The notes under the pieces: model-generated
What the model saw: only the letters and a program-made list of their open reading frames with translations
Database searches by the model: none
What the model was told of the DNA's origin: nothing
Origin: Reticulitermes lucifugus
Taxonomy: Eukaryota > Arthropoda > Insecta > Blattodea > Rhinotermitidae
Direction: 5' to 3'
NCBI GenBank assembly: GCA_026260175.1
Contig: JAKCWW010004356.1
Coordinates: 1-36,021 of the forward strand
Length of the DNA: 36,021 nucleotides
Part shown: positions 11,535-25,000 of the stretch, one piece after another
Layout of the letters: each line of letters starts with the position of its first letter
Numbering within the stretch: the stretch's first letter is position 1
Made by a program: the position numbers and the translations under genes

Positions 11535-11795
11535 ATCCACTTAGCAACCAAACGTTAGGGGTCAGTTGTGCATGCTCCTGCTTTGTATTTGCAAGGTCCT
11601 GGGCCCAAAGTCGTGTGAGCATCCTCGGTTCCTGCATGTTAGTTCAGAGATCTTAGCTGAGATTATGCCACAACCACTTGCTGCTATGTCCTTTCCAATT
11701 CACTCTTCGTTAGTCATCCTACCCTCTGGCACTAATACAGTCTGAGGTACTGGCAACATCATTAAATAAACCATAAATAAATAAGTTTCAGCAGT
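11535..11795 (+). mobile_element. Possible SINE of another family
   Basis: A B-box-like remnant near 11595-11612 (aggtcctgggcccaaagtc) is followed by a body of about 150 bp and an (ATAAA)-type A-rich end (aaataaaccataaataaata). The structure suits a decayed tRNA-derived SINE, but no second copy in the window confirms it. Confidence 0.35.
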
Positions 11796-12314
11796 AAAAG
11801 GATCGAAATCCAATAAGAAGGTTAAAAATCTTTAAATGTATCCAAAACATTCCAGCAAACTTTGTATGTTAATAATTCTAAATGTTTTCCATTCTGGACA
11901 CAAACAGGCACACAGTGATCTGAATGATATGCCTTGTCAAGTGATGACAAGTGTCAACCAAAGCCAAATTAAGCTCACTGTACACAAGGTCTGGATGTGC
12001 TTTCTAAATTTTCTGATTATTATGAAGACCAGAGAGACCATAATGGCAGAGGAAACACTGAGTTGCGCATTATGAACGTTTGCACAGACAGTTCTGTGTT
12101 TCCAGAACAAGTGTAAGACAAATAATATAGGATGGAACAAATGTAGGTCTACAGTTTTAAGTCAGGTTGTGAGATGTCACTACAAAGGGTTCTGTCTGGA
12201 TGTGCAAGGCTGTTGCCACATGTATAAGCATGTAATGACCATCAGTGTCTCTGAGAGATGTTCACTGTATGCTTATTGCTGCCATGGTGGTTGTGTGATA
12301 CTGATAAAGTTCTC

Positions 12315-12600
12315 CCTGTGCCTGCCATGAGGGCATATGGGGGAGGTGGGGTATAGCTCCACTCATTCTTAACCTCAACACTAGATGAATGTGAGTGGTC
12401 ATTTTCATGCTGTGGCTGCATTACTCCCAGAGAAAGCATACTCAATACCCACAGAAGAGTAGACTGGGTGGGCCTCAGAGCACGTCTGGACACACTGGAG
12501 AAGAGATAAATCTCTTGCTGTGTCCAGATTGTAGCCACAAGTCCTGGACATTCAGCCCATAGCTTAGTGACTACACCAACTGAGCTATTTCGGCTTCTGG
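12315..12600 (-). mobile_element. SINE-1 copy with tRNA-like head
   Basis: Read on the minus strand it begins with an A-box-like atagctcagttggtgtagtc, passes a diverged B-box region and continues into the family body (complement of ctgggtgggcctcagagcac and cactcattcttaacctcaac). It is one of the more complete copies. Confidence 0.8.
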
Positions 12601-12604
12601 ACAC

Positions 12605-14340
12605 CTGCCTGAACGATTTTTAAAACAGTGCATGATAATATGGAGGCAGTTTTAAAGTGTAGTGTTACTTATGTGCCACTGTTACACAGTGAATGTTGGT
12701 TTCTTAGTTATCTTGCAGCTCTTGTATTAACTTCACAGTTTATGTAGCATTGGATTGTAAATTAAAAAAGATCCTCACATTTGCTTTGGAGAACTAAAAA
12801 AACCATTCAGACCTCAGTGAGCACAGCCAGTCTCCACCAATGATTCACAATGCATATCAAAAGTGAATTATGCGCTATACCTGGGCTGTCCTTTCTGCCC
12901 TGCAAAGACTACATTTGGCGATGCAAGGGGAATAGCATTTGGCTTGCAAGTTGACATGGAGGAACATCAAAATTAATGGATGATCCAGTTATACCATTTT
13001 AATCTTTGAACACTCATGGTCACTGCTTTCAGAATACAGTGTGGGCGGTAAAGGAAGCCAGTTCAGAGCATTTCAAGTAACTCATGTGCAACTATAATGC
13101 TGTTAAGAAGTGTTTCCTGTCCAATGTTCACCATATGTCTTTTACTGGACTTGGGCCCCTAATGTAAATGACTGAAGAAAGACGCATAACCCATAATCAA
13201 CATGTGCAATAGAGTATGTACAATGAAATGAGGTCCACAGAACATTGTTATGTGACAAAACTATTACATGGGATTTGTCTTGTCAACTAGTTCCATAAAC
13301 CAGAATCCCTCATGAGAAGCTAACAGTTTCTCAGCTAGTCAAGAAAGAAACTCCCTGTATTTTATGGAACCAAAATGTTCACTACCGTGCTCACAACAGC
13401 CTGTCACTTGTCCCTTTCCTGAGCCAGATGACTCCTGTTTGTGCCCTGCCCTGCCATCTAGTGAACACATGAGTGACTGCATGTCAAGGCTTAGCCATGG
13501 CACCAACTGAAATTATTCTCATCCACTGCCACTACAAGACCCGTGTAACAGGCTGATTCAGTCACCTTCAAGATGGTGACTGTAATGTATGGTAAAACAC
13601 TGGAAGGAATTTGACGTATGACATGGCTAAACCCCAAAAGCCAAAATCATACATTAGATATAAACTGCAGAAACCTACAGACAAGAATTACAAACTGTGT
13701 ATTATAATGCAATTAAGTGAATACTAGAAAATGCACCCTTGTTTTAATACTGGATCTGTATGTGACTGTGTGTCATTCCTATACAGCAGGACTAAAGATT
13801 AAATTTAAAGAATACTGATTAAATTAAGAGTCATATCCAACAACACAATAATAACACAGGTGCATAAGCCTTTGAGATATCCAACAGGCACCAGTCCTAA
13901 CAAACATTGTTCAAACCTGCTTCAAAATTCTAACATACCTTCCAATTATAATGAATGGAATGTACAATAGTTGACATCAGAGCTTGTTTTTAATGCCACA
14001 ATGAACTTTTGCTTAGTCTCTTTGAACTCTTAAAACAGTCTGTGCTGCCTACACACAAACACACTGTATTCTTTTTTTTCACTTCATATGTTTGCTTTTG
14101 AACATGCCCTTAATACTGTGTACTTTACATTGTTTAATGTTTCTTACATTATTTATGTTTACAGTTTAACACTGTAAGTAACTCAGAATATATACTGTTG
14201 AATGATCAGATGACTGAACAGTGAATTGGAACTGATATGGAAGGAAATTATCATGGCCCAATTTAAGGCACTGTCCCAGAATTTTCTTGGAGACAAACAA
14301 TGAAAACTGTCAATAGGGATAGATAGTGTCCCAGCCATAT
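12605..14340. other. Intergenic DNA without recognised genes
   Basis: AT-rich. It contains the 29-bp repeat match at 13407-13435, which suggests an old transposon around 13250-13460. No coding potential supported. Confidence 0.4.
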
Positions 14341-14400
14341 TCAAAGTGGGCACCTCCTAAATACAGGTCAGATGTTTTACCACTTGAACCATGCTACTTA
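14325..14400 (-). mobile_element. Possible degenerate tRNA-like SINE head
   Basis: The block ending ttttaccacttgaaccatgc resembles the reverse complement of a tRNA-like 'catggttcaagtggtaaaac' head as in SINE-2. The B-box is no longer recognisable. Confidence 0.25.
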
Positions 14401-14921
14401 ATTTCCTTTCTAATATTTGGCATAAATTGTTTCAAGATTCATTAAGAAAAGGTTCTGAAATTTTAAAGTACCAATCTCAATGTATTTTTCACTTTACAGT
14501 CTTCATCTTGTGTTTGACTAAAACACATTCACCATAACTGAGAGAAGCACATCTGTGGCCAGCACAAAAGTAATACGTACAGTATGAGGAAGGGAAAAAC
14601 GAAAAGCTGCACTGAGGAATGGGTCATATTGTGCAATTTATGTCAAGATGGGAATATAAAAATGCCATGGCTCAGATATAATAGGAGAATTCTGCAACAC
14701 TACTTAACAATATACCATAACCACATCTATAAACTGTTACTGGGAATCTCTTTAATGTCATCTATATCAATTAGGTTTGTAGCAAAATATGGAATGTAAA
14801 CTGACAAAATTATCAAAAAATCTTGCATATTTCATGTAACAATTACTATCAAGTTCAGATATGCTGAATGATGTTCTCTTGTATTAACAAACAATAATAC
14901 TGAAGAAATAATGAAGAATGC

Positions 14922-14959
<38 letters not shown>

Positions 14960-15116
14960 ATGCTGTATAGTCAGAATGTTTTTGGCAGAACATTGAATAA
15001 GAAGTGCTTGCTCAGTGAGACCTGTACTCTTCTGAGAACCAGCTGAACTGCTGTGAAGTAAGGAATGTGGATTAACAATAATAGTAATAGTAATAATAAT
15101 AACAATAATAATAATT
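14922..15116 (+). mobile_element. 3' end of R2-type LINE flanked by (AAT)n tracts
   Basis: A (AAT)n tract (14922-14957) is followed by about 110 bp (14955-15068) that parallels 34941-35038, including acatgctgtatagtcagaat, tttttggcagaacat, gagacctgtactcttctgag and gctgaactgctgtgaagtaa. A second (AAT/AGT)n tract at 15075-15116 is the LINE's simple-repeat tail. It is a severely 5'-truncated copy. Confidence 0.7.
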
Positions 15117-15799
15117 TCGTTCAATGCTACAGACATGCTGGACAGAGAATAATATATACAAATTTACCATATTTACATGAATATAAGACAAATGTTCTCC
15201 TGGTCCATCATCTGAAAAATGGGGGGGGGGGTCACCTTAAAATTTGTCTTATATTTCTATAAATATAACATACTTATATATCTCTTCTCTCACAACAGAG
15301 GTCCAGCTTGGATTTGTGTGAAACCAACTGGCACTGGGACAGGTTTTGGTTTCTGCCTGCTATTCATGTCATCAGTCCTCCGTATTAATTTAGTGTTATC
15401 ATCATTAAAGGCCCATTTCAGACAGCATTGCCCAGTCTGACCTCACTCTTGTACATTTCTAAGAGTGTATCAATGCACTAAATCCTGACATTAGGACTGC
15501 AGTCTTCAGGGACATGACACTGTGCAGTGTGGTGGGTCATTACCACAGCTTCAGTTAGCCTGAAGACAAAGACACCATATTCCTCTGAAACATTACTAAC
15601 CATCTCAAAGGAGTTTCAAAAACTAGGGTAACAATCACTCTGATGCCGAAAACTTTGACTTTGATGCATGTACGGCACATCAGTAGCAGATGGTACACAT
15701 CAGACCTACACCTGGTCACACCTGTCATTTGTGCATATGTCCCATTGTGGCAGCTAAGAATGCATCCTGGCATAGAAGAAATCTATGTCACATGTCTGC

Positions 15800-16530
15800 G
15801 GCTAGAAGGTAACAGCTTGCTTCACATCAGCGTCTGTTGCAAATTTCTTGTCAGCCAGGTGCTTAAGGGGTCCAAAGAGATGGAAATCTCTGGGCACAAG
15901 ATCAGGACTGTAGGGGCAAAGGTATAGCAGCCATAGCACCACAAGACCAGTGGCCATACAGGGCCTAGCATTATTATGTAAATTATGTTGCCTTGGTGCA
16001 GCAACCCAGGTATTTTGGGATGAATGGCCTACCATAACCTCTGAAGTGTACACAACAATGCTCAAAAGCACCAGTGTCACCACGGTCAAGGCAATCTGAA
16101 AGAATCACACCTTTATGTTCCCCAAAGACAGTTGCCATGATCTTCCTTACTGATGGCAATGCACCATATCCACAAGACGCACACCTTTATAGTCCCAAAA
16201 GACAGCTGCCATGATCTTTCTTGCTGGTGGAATTGCTTTAAATTTCTTTGCTTGGGGAAAGGATGGGTGTTTCCACATAATCAATGCTTTTTTGCTTTCA
16301 GGTGTCACATTATTAACGTAAATTTCATACCCTGTAACCAAGCAATGCAGAGCCTGCTCTCCTTGATTGGTATAAAATGTCAAATGCATGACTGCGTCTC
16401 ATATGATGAGCTTTGTTATCTGTGAGGTTCTTTGGCACCCAGCTTGTGCTCACTTGTCTATAATCCAGTTGGTTAAGGACAATGCTGTGCATACTGCCCA
16501 GTGAAATGTCTAGCCCTCGAGAAGTCAATC
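15800..16530 (-). pseudogene. Mariner (Tc1/mariner) transposase pseudogene
   Basis: Minus-strand frames shifted against one another spell out a mariner transposase. 16325-16528 gives ISLGSMHSIVLNQLDYRQVS..WVPKNLT (end of the N-terminal domain). 16147-16389 gives VTGYEIYVNNVTPESKK, PSFPQAKKFKAIPPARK and MAAVFWDYKGVRLVD. 15802-16089 gives LHNNARP, then PYSPDLVPRDFHLFGPLKH and KKFATDADVKQAV. The family's catalytic VTGDETW Asp is Tyr here and the HDNARP Asp is Asn, so the product would be inactive even without the frameshifts. It also contains an internal 51-bp duplication. Confidence 0.85.
16106..16230. repeat. Direct duplication inside the mariner pseudogene
   Basis: 16106-16156 and 16180-16230 are about 85% identical over 51 bp (both begin cacacctttat and contain gccatgatctt). 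Both correspond to the MAxVFW(D)xKGV part of the transposase, so one segment was duplicated after or during decay. Confidence 0.8.
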
Positions 16531-17027
16531 AGCTTAATGTGTTTGTCCTCTCTAATAAGGGCATCTGCATGATATGCACTGTCATCTGTAGTGCATGTGC
16601 TTTGGTATCCATGTTGCTGCTTGTCGTTGATGTCCTGCCATTATCAAAAGCACCGAACCACATTTATAACAATTTCCTTCACACTACACACGCTCCATAC
16701 ACGTCTACCAACCGGTGATGAATTTCTGCCAGTGCAACACCCTTCACATGCATTAATCAAACCACACAGTACACTTTGACATTTGACCAGGTTTCCAGTA
16801 GGCCCACCTTCTTTAAACAAACTGTGTGGCAATGAGACATGCTTAGGGTACTCTCTCATGGCTGTATGATGTCACAGACAATATACACTTGCCTACTACA
16901 AGGTGAAATCAATGGTAAGATGATGCCACATCACTTGAGAAATGCTGTAACTTTATTTGTTGACACTTCCTAGTACCAGACTACACAGTGTCACATCTCA
17001 GAAGATAGCTACCTTAACACACAGTGA

Positions 17028-17197
17028 TTAACCCTTTGGCAATGGAATTAAATGCCCAGTGTGATGTGCAGCAGATCAGAATTTAAATGGGTCCTGCATA
17101 ATAAAGCATGATAGGCCGTCGGCTATACCCTTCATTTGGCGTTTTGAGCATCACACTGTGTAACTGGTATAACCAGCGTTAGGCATCAAAGGGTTAA
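17028..17197. mobile_element. piggyBac-type MITE with TTAA target duplication
   Basis: The element 17032-17193 (162 bp) starts CCCTTTGGCA and ends with the complement of CCCTTTGATGC. It is flanked on each side by TTAA (17028-17031, 17194-17197). Subterminal blocks cagtgtgatg occur at both ends in inverted orientation. TTAA duplication plus a terminal CCC is the piggyBac superfamily signature. No coding capacity. Confidence 0.8.
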
Positions 17198-18442
17198 TGT
17201 GCAGGAGGCAATGTATTAGTGATAAATAATTTATAAATCATGCAATATATCTACCTGTGCCAATTAAACCTGGTAAGTACACAAAAACCAGGTGCCAATG
17301 TACGTACTCGTCAGGTTTCATTTTCATCAATAAATTACAGCATGATTTGTGATTACTAATTAACTCAAAGCCTCCTCCAAGTAAATCCTCTGTTTTTCCT
17401 GTCATAAGAACCTCAAATCTCAAAATATTATATAATTTGCTGTTCCTTACATACACCATGTTCAAGGAAATACTGAACTGATGTTAATACTGGTTTCATA
17501 AAGCTTTCTCTCATGTTTGTTGCAAACCAGTAACTGCCATGTTTCTTCAACTGAAGGTACCATACGTTGTCAATCTACATGCAACTTCTTTTTAACTTCC
17601 TCTTCTCATTTTGATTCAGATACTACCATAAACAAAATATTGTACAGTTTCTTTTGTTAACTTTACCTCCATCAGCATACCACGCATATAAATTTCCATT
17701 ATGTTAACATGAAGAGAAAATTGAGTTCAAAAAATTTAGTTTTATAATGAGCATGCACATTGTGATATTATGTGTTAAAAATCCGAGTTTAAATACGAAA
17801 ACAAATATAGATACATATTTTTAAAAAGCACAGTATTTTTTACCTAACATTTTTCTGGCACATTCTTTTGGGGGTCTCTTTGCAGACACTGAAGTTTTTT
17901 CTGAAGAAATCAATATCATTATAGAACATCAAAACATTTTTTTATAGAAGATGTTTATATAATAATTTCACACTGATCATCATTTTGAAACACTCTTAAT
18001 CTAAGACAAGCCATAACAAACACTGAATAATTAAAATGCTGCAAAAGAGAAACACTGAATCGGGTGACAAAAATGTGAAAGAAGCATATTTGTTTCCAAT
18101 GCATGAGTCTAAAATGTTCCATTAAATGCTCGAATTATAAGTATATGTACCATTCATGTTGTCATAGCAATAAAAGCAGCTGGATGCCATTTCTTCAAGT
18201 TCCAGTCTGTGTGTTCTTGGTTGATGTCTGTATGCAAGTATTTCAATTTTTATTACCTTCAACACATGTGAAAACACTTGAAGATGAATACATCTTCCCC
18301 ATCTCATTATCACAAACATGTGCATTTGCATGTAAACATTTTTACATATATCAAATATTATGACAATATTACACATTGACTGGCATAACATCATGTAATC
18401 CAGAATTATTAATATCATTATCTTCTCTTATAGGCCTGTTTT

Positions 18443-18602
18443 ATACAGGGTCCTTATTTTATCTGACAACTGTGATTTGTCACTTCTCACTACCACTCTG
18501 CTGCATGTGTGGGCAGGTGGCTATGTGGGCTATGTTAACACAATAAATGAGCCAAAAGGAAGTAGCAACCAATAGTTGTCAGACAAAATAATGATCCTAT
18601 AA
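18443..18602. mobile_element. MITE family B, copy 1
   Basis: Inverted ends gggtccttattttatctgac (left) and the complement ggatcattattttgtctgac (right), extended by acaactgtgatttg versus acaactattggttg. The same ends bound 29803-29928. Confidence 0.8.
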
Positions 18603-18872
18603 ATGTCAGTGAAGTCACAGAAATTACATTTCTCAAATTGTCATTGAGATGTTCAAATATTTACAGGAACAACGAACAAGATTCTTAGGGCCAATGCCAT
18701 ACAGGTCTCAACAATGATAAAATATCAATATTTAACATCAACAATGACTAGACGCAACTGTAAACAAAGCACCTGAACGAAATAAAACACTAGGACCTAC
18801 ACACATTGCCCCTTAATGGTTAGTGACTACAATAACTGGGTGGCGCTTGCAGTTTCTGCAGTCAACCTGCTC

Positions 18873-19002
18873 TCAGGATTTAATAGCTTCATACATTTTG
18901 CGAGCTTGAAACCGCACATCTTCATTTTGGTGTTGATTCATGAGAACAAAAGCTTTACTCTGCATTTTTTCTTGAGTATTTACCCCATAGATGGCCGCAT
19001 AC
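18873..19002 (-). CDS. Armadillo gene exon: terminal, with stop
   Basis: Acceptor tttagcag|G completes the Met codon AT|G. It then encodes YAAIYGVNTQEKMQSKAFVL to RFQARKMYEAIKS and a TGA stop. An AATAAA on the minus strand at 18254-18249 is one possible polyadenylation signal. Confidence 0.85.
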
Positions 19003-22000
19003 CTGCTAAAGAAATATATATTAGCTAAATAAAATACATGTTAGATGCAAGCAATACTGACACAATACATATATATACACAACACTTTTTTCTCTGTGAG
19101 ATGGAGATTCTCACAGTGGGGTTGCTGACAATTCAAGTCTTCTGGGTGTCATTGCACCCAGTAGATCCCCGTGTTTTGAACAATAATAGCACATTCATCT
19201 TCAGGATCATGGAGTCCAGAATCCTTCGACTGCTTGACCCCGAAGATGAAGGCACTATAATCTTTGAAAATGTCACCCAATGACACAGCATCACACCCCA
19301 GAAGACTTTAATCTTCACTTCTTTCCTTCCCTCAAACAAACTGACAAACCATAGCAATGTTGCAGTTCATAGGACTGTGTTATTCTGGATTATGCAGCAT
19401 GTGGTTTCATATGTGATTACCAAGATTCTGGAGAAACCTAGTGCCTGAACCCCCACTCACACAGAATATGATGCAGTAGGTGTCTCTGGAACATCAGTAA
19501 CCATCTACCAAGCTACATGACATCACATCTTAGAAAACCATAATGTTGATACCTCTGTAATCAACTGAAATTCACGTGCATAATTCTGGTTCAATACAAA
19601 GGAAAGATTGTAAATTTTCACACTTTTAGTGTACAGGTAATATCTCAATGATGAAAAATGCTATTAGAAGAAAATTATAATTGCAAATGGAAGATGCCAG
19701 TTGTCAGCACACCTTATATTCACATAAAAATGTATTAATAGATCTGCTTTAAAAATATTCCTTCTTTTGAATTCGTTTTAGTCATTGGAAGAATATTTTA
19801 ACTACAATAAGAATTAAAGATCTAGGTTTATTATACCCTTGACAACTAGTATTATATTTTGAAAGTGATTACCGCACTTATTTTGTATACTGTATTTTAT
19901 TACCACTAATATTAATAAATATTATTATTGTTTTAATATGACACATGCTTTCTAGGCATATATATTTTATACTGTTTATTATATGTATATGGAGACTAAT
20001 TCCACATCCAGCAGGTTTTTCTTTTACCTACAAGGATCCATGGGATGTAAAATGAATGAATAAATGAATGAATAATGTTTTTATTTATTTCGCTAATGAA
20101 ACCTTTTAACACACGTAAATTCTGGCCTCCAACTTTAAAATCACCAGAGATGGTAATATTTTATACTCCTTTTGGGCACTCACAGTTTTGGAAACACTGT
20201 AAATCCACTTCACCTTCAAACAAATGACTGCCTGAGAAGATGTCACTGCATTAGAAGTCATGTAATACAGCTGTTAGTAGAAACATGTTCACAAACTAAA
20301 ATTTTTCCCCAAGCTTATCACGGCACCAAATGGGTGAACTTTACGTCAGTCCAGAAATGCACAAAATATGTGGAATATGCAGCATACTAAAGGAAGTAGA
20401 ATGAAGCATCATGGTTAAGCAAAAAACAAATACATGCATTCCACTCCCGTTGCACTCATTCACCAGCAGCAGCAATGAAACATGCCTATTTCATTGCTGA
20501 TCCACTAAATAATCCAAGTATTTTATTACTGCATTTAATTATTCACACGATTTCCGTAGTTCTTGATGCATTGGTTATATCCCTTGTATATTAATAAAAT
20601 GACCAACGTTCAAGGGAACAAATTTTGGAACTGCAATGGAAACTGACATGTGATTTTGATGATAGTAGAACAAAATAAATTTAAATACATATTATTCCAT
20701 ACAAAATATTCATACGTGTACTATTAATTTGATATATTTACACAGACAGGAATCCAACAGAACAACCCAAATGTTCTACACTGTAGTAGAATGATATTTG
20801 GAACTTAATTATTTTTAGCAGTGATCTTCTAACAGAACATTTATCGAGTGAACTATTTTTAATTATCTGCTGAAATTAAACACAAATAAAATATATCTAT
20901 GCATTTATTTTTATTTATGTACACTGCAACTGAATTGTGCCGATTGTCTACAAATCTGGGAGCCTCAACCTCCTGGACCCCTTAGGGCCTGTCTAGGCCT
21001 GTAATGGGGTTGCTTTACCTTTGCTTTACACTGCAACTGAATAACAAAGAACTGTGTATTTTGCAAGTCATACCTACTACACCTTACAAGGAACTCTGTA
21101 ATAAATGTCCAAAAATTATACAATGTTTTCAGGCAGAAAACTGACTATTTTGTACTGGGACTTTTAAATATATAATGTGCTTTTAAATGTACCACCATTA
21201 CACTGAAGTGTAATGTGAACACTAAACATGTATAGAAAGCATCTGACACTTCCCCACTGGCTTCACACAGTATGTATACAGAATTTATATCTTTATAAGA
21301 TGACAACTGTCTTTAGACAGATGGAGAGATGGATAGATTTATTAGTTAAGTATACATAATGTTACAGTAAAATACATAAGGTGCTTCACTGGCTAACACC
21401 AGGCTTTTTGCAGTGCGCAGCCCATTCAACCTTAACAACTAGAAATAAATATCACCAATCTACCTGCAGTAATCTAATAGTGACATATTTAATAGTTGTT
21501 TTGTCCCCCATCTTATCAGAGTACCATATTCTACTCACATTGTGTCTGGAGAAGCAGCCTTATCTTCAGCAGGGAGGTCAATGGTGGGATCTAGCTTCAG
21601 TTCTTTTGCAATGTTAGTAAGATTTGCTAACAACGTCACAACTCGCAACAGAATCTCTTCATTCGTTGAAGGATCTAACAAATATATCAATCGTCGAGGA
21701 GCCTTAAAGAAGAAAGTGGAAGGACTGCATCAGACAAGAAGCACACTGACATTGACACCATGATGCGGGACATTCAGAACAACAGAAATAAGTGTAAGCC
21801 AAGAGGATTCATATCACAAGGCAGGCTGAAATTACAGTAATTAGCAAACACAATATGATGCATTAGGTAAATGTAAAGATGAAAACACCTCTTGCTCCTG
21901 CTGGGAATCAAACCCTGGATTGTCCAGTTCATAGCCTAGTGTCTATACCAATTATGCAACCCCTGCTCCAAAACCAACATCTGTACAAATTTACTTAGAA

Positions 22001-25000
22001 TATCCCACAACAAAATCAAGGAGCCAGGATAGCCCTGTTGGTATAGAAACTGCACTACAGGTGACAAGGAATGTGATTAAATTACCAGGAGCAAGAGATT
22101 CTCTGCTTTTTAACAATTTTGTCAACTCCTGAGATATATAGTGTTGGTGATAGATGAAGATGAGTATGGAGCATTGGTGGAATGACAGTGACAGGTAAAA
22201 ATTGAAGTACTTGGAAAGAAGCTTGTTCCAGTGCCACTTTGTCCACCACAAATCCCACACTGATTGGCCTGGGACTGAATCCGGGCCTCTGTGGTTAAGA
22301 GGCCGGTGACTAACCACCTGAACCATGGCACTGCCCTGTATTTTTCTCCAAAGCATGCAGACAAGCTATGAGGTCCATACAGCATCCTGCTATCCTGTTC
22401 AATGGGTACTGGGGGCTCTGCAGCCAGACTGTGAAGCAACTACTTGCTACACTCTAATGTTAAGGTTAAGAATGAGTGCTGCTTCACCTCCTCTCCCTCA
22501 TACGCCTTCATAGTGTGGTGTTTAATCAAACACAGAAACAATTCTACTGTACCAAGAGATGAAACTGTGGAGTAAGTTATCACTGTATCTGTCAGTTCGC
22601 TCACACAGACACTAGCATAATACCATAAACTGAACCAAACTACTCCTCTCCAATCTAATTCAATTCACAGTATTTCAATGTTGTCATCTAAATCACTATC
22701 CATGCAGGAAAATTATGGAATGTTAATACTAGAAACAAGCCAACCATAATGCCTTTCACACATGGTATACTATGGTTACCTTAATATTTCCTTTTTATAA
22801 TGAAATTACCTTGAACACTAGTGACCTCATCTCAGCTAATTTCTCTACTTAAACTGTTCCTGAGGTGAACTAGAAAATCCACAGAATTAAGTAAATATCG
22901 TGAGAAAACAGTTTTAGTTCAGCATTACCCTACATGCAAGACTTATATGAAAATAAAAATATTAACACTACACTTTAATCCTTCCCATGTCCTTTATCAC
23001 AACATATGCCACTACTGGGATTTTTCCCTTGCATGCATTTTGTGACATAGTCAAATAAAATATGATAAATTTTTCCTAATTTATAATCACCTTATAATTG
23101 TGCACAAAGTTAAATATGTCTGTATAGGTTACTTTCCTGAAAGTTGAATAATGTGCAGTGGGGGTTGTCATGTATGCAGGATGTCTTAAATTTGGGTAAA
23201 TGCACCATTTACTGTGCATATTCTCCATTCTTACGTATGGGAATGGTTGAAGGTAAATGACTCAAAAAGAAAGTAAAATGTTGATACAGCATATTGCACC
23301 TACAAACAAAGAATAAAACTGGCTGATTTTGATTGGATATAATTCCTGATACAGATCACAAATGCAGCCAACAGAAAAAGAAGTTGACTTGGAGAAAAAA
23401 TGTCCATTCAATGGCTGTAAAGCAATTTTACATATCTGTAGCAAATACTGACATTTACCTCAGCTGCAAGCAGACTTGGCACCATATCTTCGTTTGTTGA
23501 GAGATTTACCAAGAGCTTCAGTGTTTGTAACTTCACTTGAGGACTTCCAGAATCTACCATGTTGTACAGAGTGTGAAGGACGGGATAAAATTCATCATGC
23601 CAGTCTGGCAGCACAGCAACATTACTCAGAGTAAGTAATGCACTAAGCAACACTTTCTCTGGCGTATGCTGTTTGTTCACAAAAGTCAGCAGCAGGGGTA
23701 TTGCATCCTACAAACATACACAATGATATACAGATGAATATCAATTCATTTGTATGCCAATCTTTAAGTGCTCCAAGAAAATACAATGAAGTCACAAGTG
23801 TAAAATGTATGATTTGGCGCACATGCATGCAGCAACATGACACATACTTTGAGCTCCCTTTGGTTTTCCTGATTCAGAGCAAGGTTTCCCAGGGCCTTAA
23901 TTGCTGCATGTTGGACACTAAGCTTTGGATACAGTAACAAGCTCTGGAGTCTGAACAGACACCCGGCTTCACGAAGAATGTCCTAAAATTGAAGGAAAAA
24001 ACATTCTGATTATCTGTAATCTCATCATGTACAGTGCTCTGTTATTACTGGAACACTGAGTGAACAAGAATAAGAGTCACATTTTGGGAAAAAATTTAAC
24101 TATAACAAACAGGGGACTTTAAAAATACCATCATCATCATCAGTTCTCCACAGAGTGCCATCTAGTGCTTCCTCTTCCAACTTCCAGTTCTGTTTTTGGA
24201 AAGAGACTATCTCGGAAAAGTAATAATGTGGTAGTTTCTCTATTTGCTTTCTACAGCACAGTACAGCAGCCGTTCAAACCACTCTGTTGCTGTACGATCA
24301 TGAACCACCACAAGCATCATTTGCTCTGTGCTTCAAGTCGCTACTGATGTCGCTGCTGCCGGCATCAGAGGAATTTATGTTGGAGTTCCCTTCTCCCAGG
24401 CACCTCTCTTCGTCTGGTTCCTACCCTCTTGATCTGTCTGGCTTGAGAGGCCCTACTGGTAGCAATACTACCGCTAGCATAGCTGTCAGGGTTACTGGAA
24501 CTCACAACACTCTCCACCATGGCAAGGGGAAGATACCATTGGAGGGGCTTAAAAATATGCAGGAATCCAAATACCATACACGTAAATTAAAAAATATACG
24601 TCTTGCATAATTGTATGTATGGAAGTTGAGACATATTTCATACCATTCTCATTCTTTATGTACTCATTTCTCATGTATTTATACTGATTCTGCAGCTAAG
24701 CACTGCATAGAAGTAACACAGAAACCTGTCTCATTGTGTCACACAAACAGCACAGAAATCTGTTCTCAGTGTTATTATGGTATGTCATGCCATTTACGCC
24801 ACCTAATGACAGGTTTCAGCACACGAGGACGGGTACTTACAAACAACATAAGAGGCATAAAATTCTCTACTAAATATAACTTTAATCCATAAACTTCCCC
24901 CTTCATCTCTACCCAAATTTGGCATTTAAAATCATCAGCAGCTGGGATGACGCATAGGACATGATGAAACACATGGGATTAATCAGACTGAGAATGAAGT

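Noticed and set aside
14855..15136. Minus-strand open frame rich in Ile and Leu
   Set aside because: Its composition comes from (AAT)n tracts around a LINE 3' end.
16644..16859. N-terminal domain of the mariner transposase
   Set aside because: A short FKEGG-like stretch hints at it, but the rest does not align well enough to extend the pseudogene this far.
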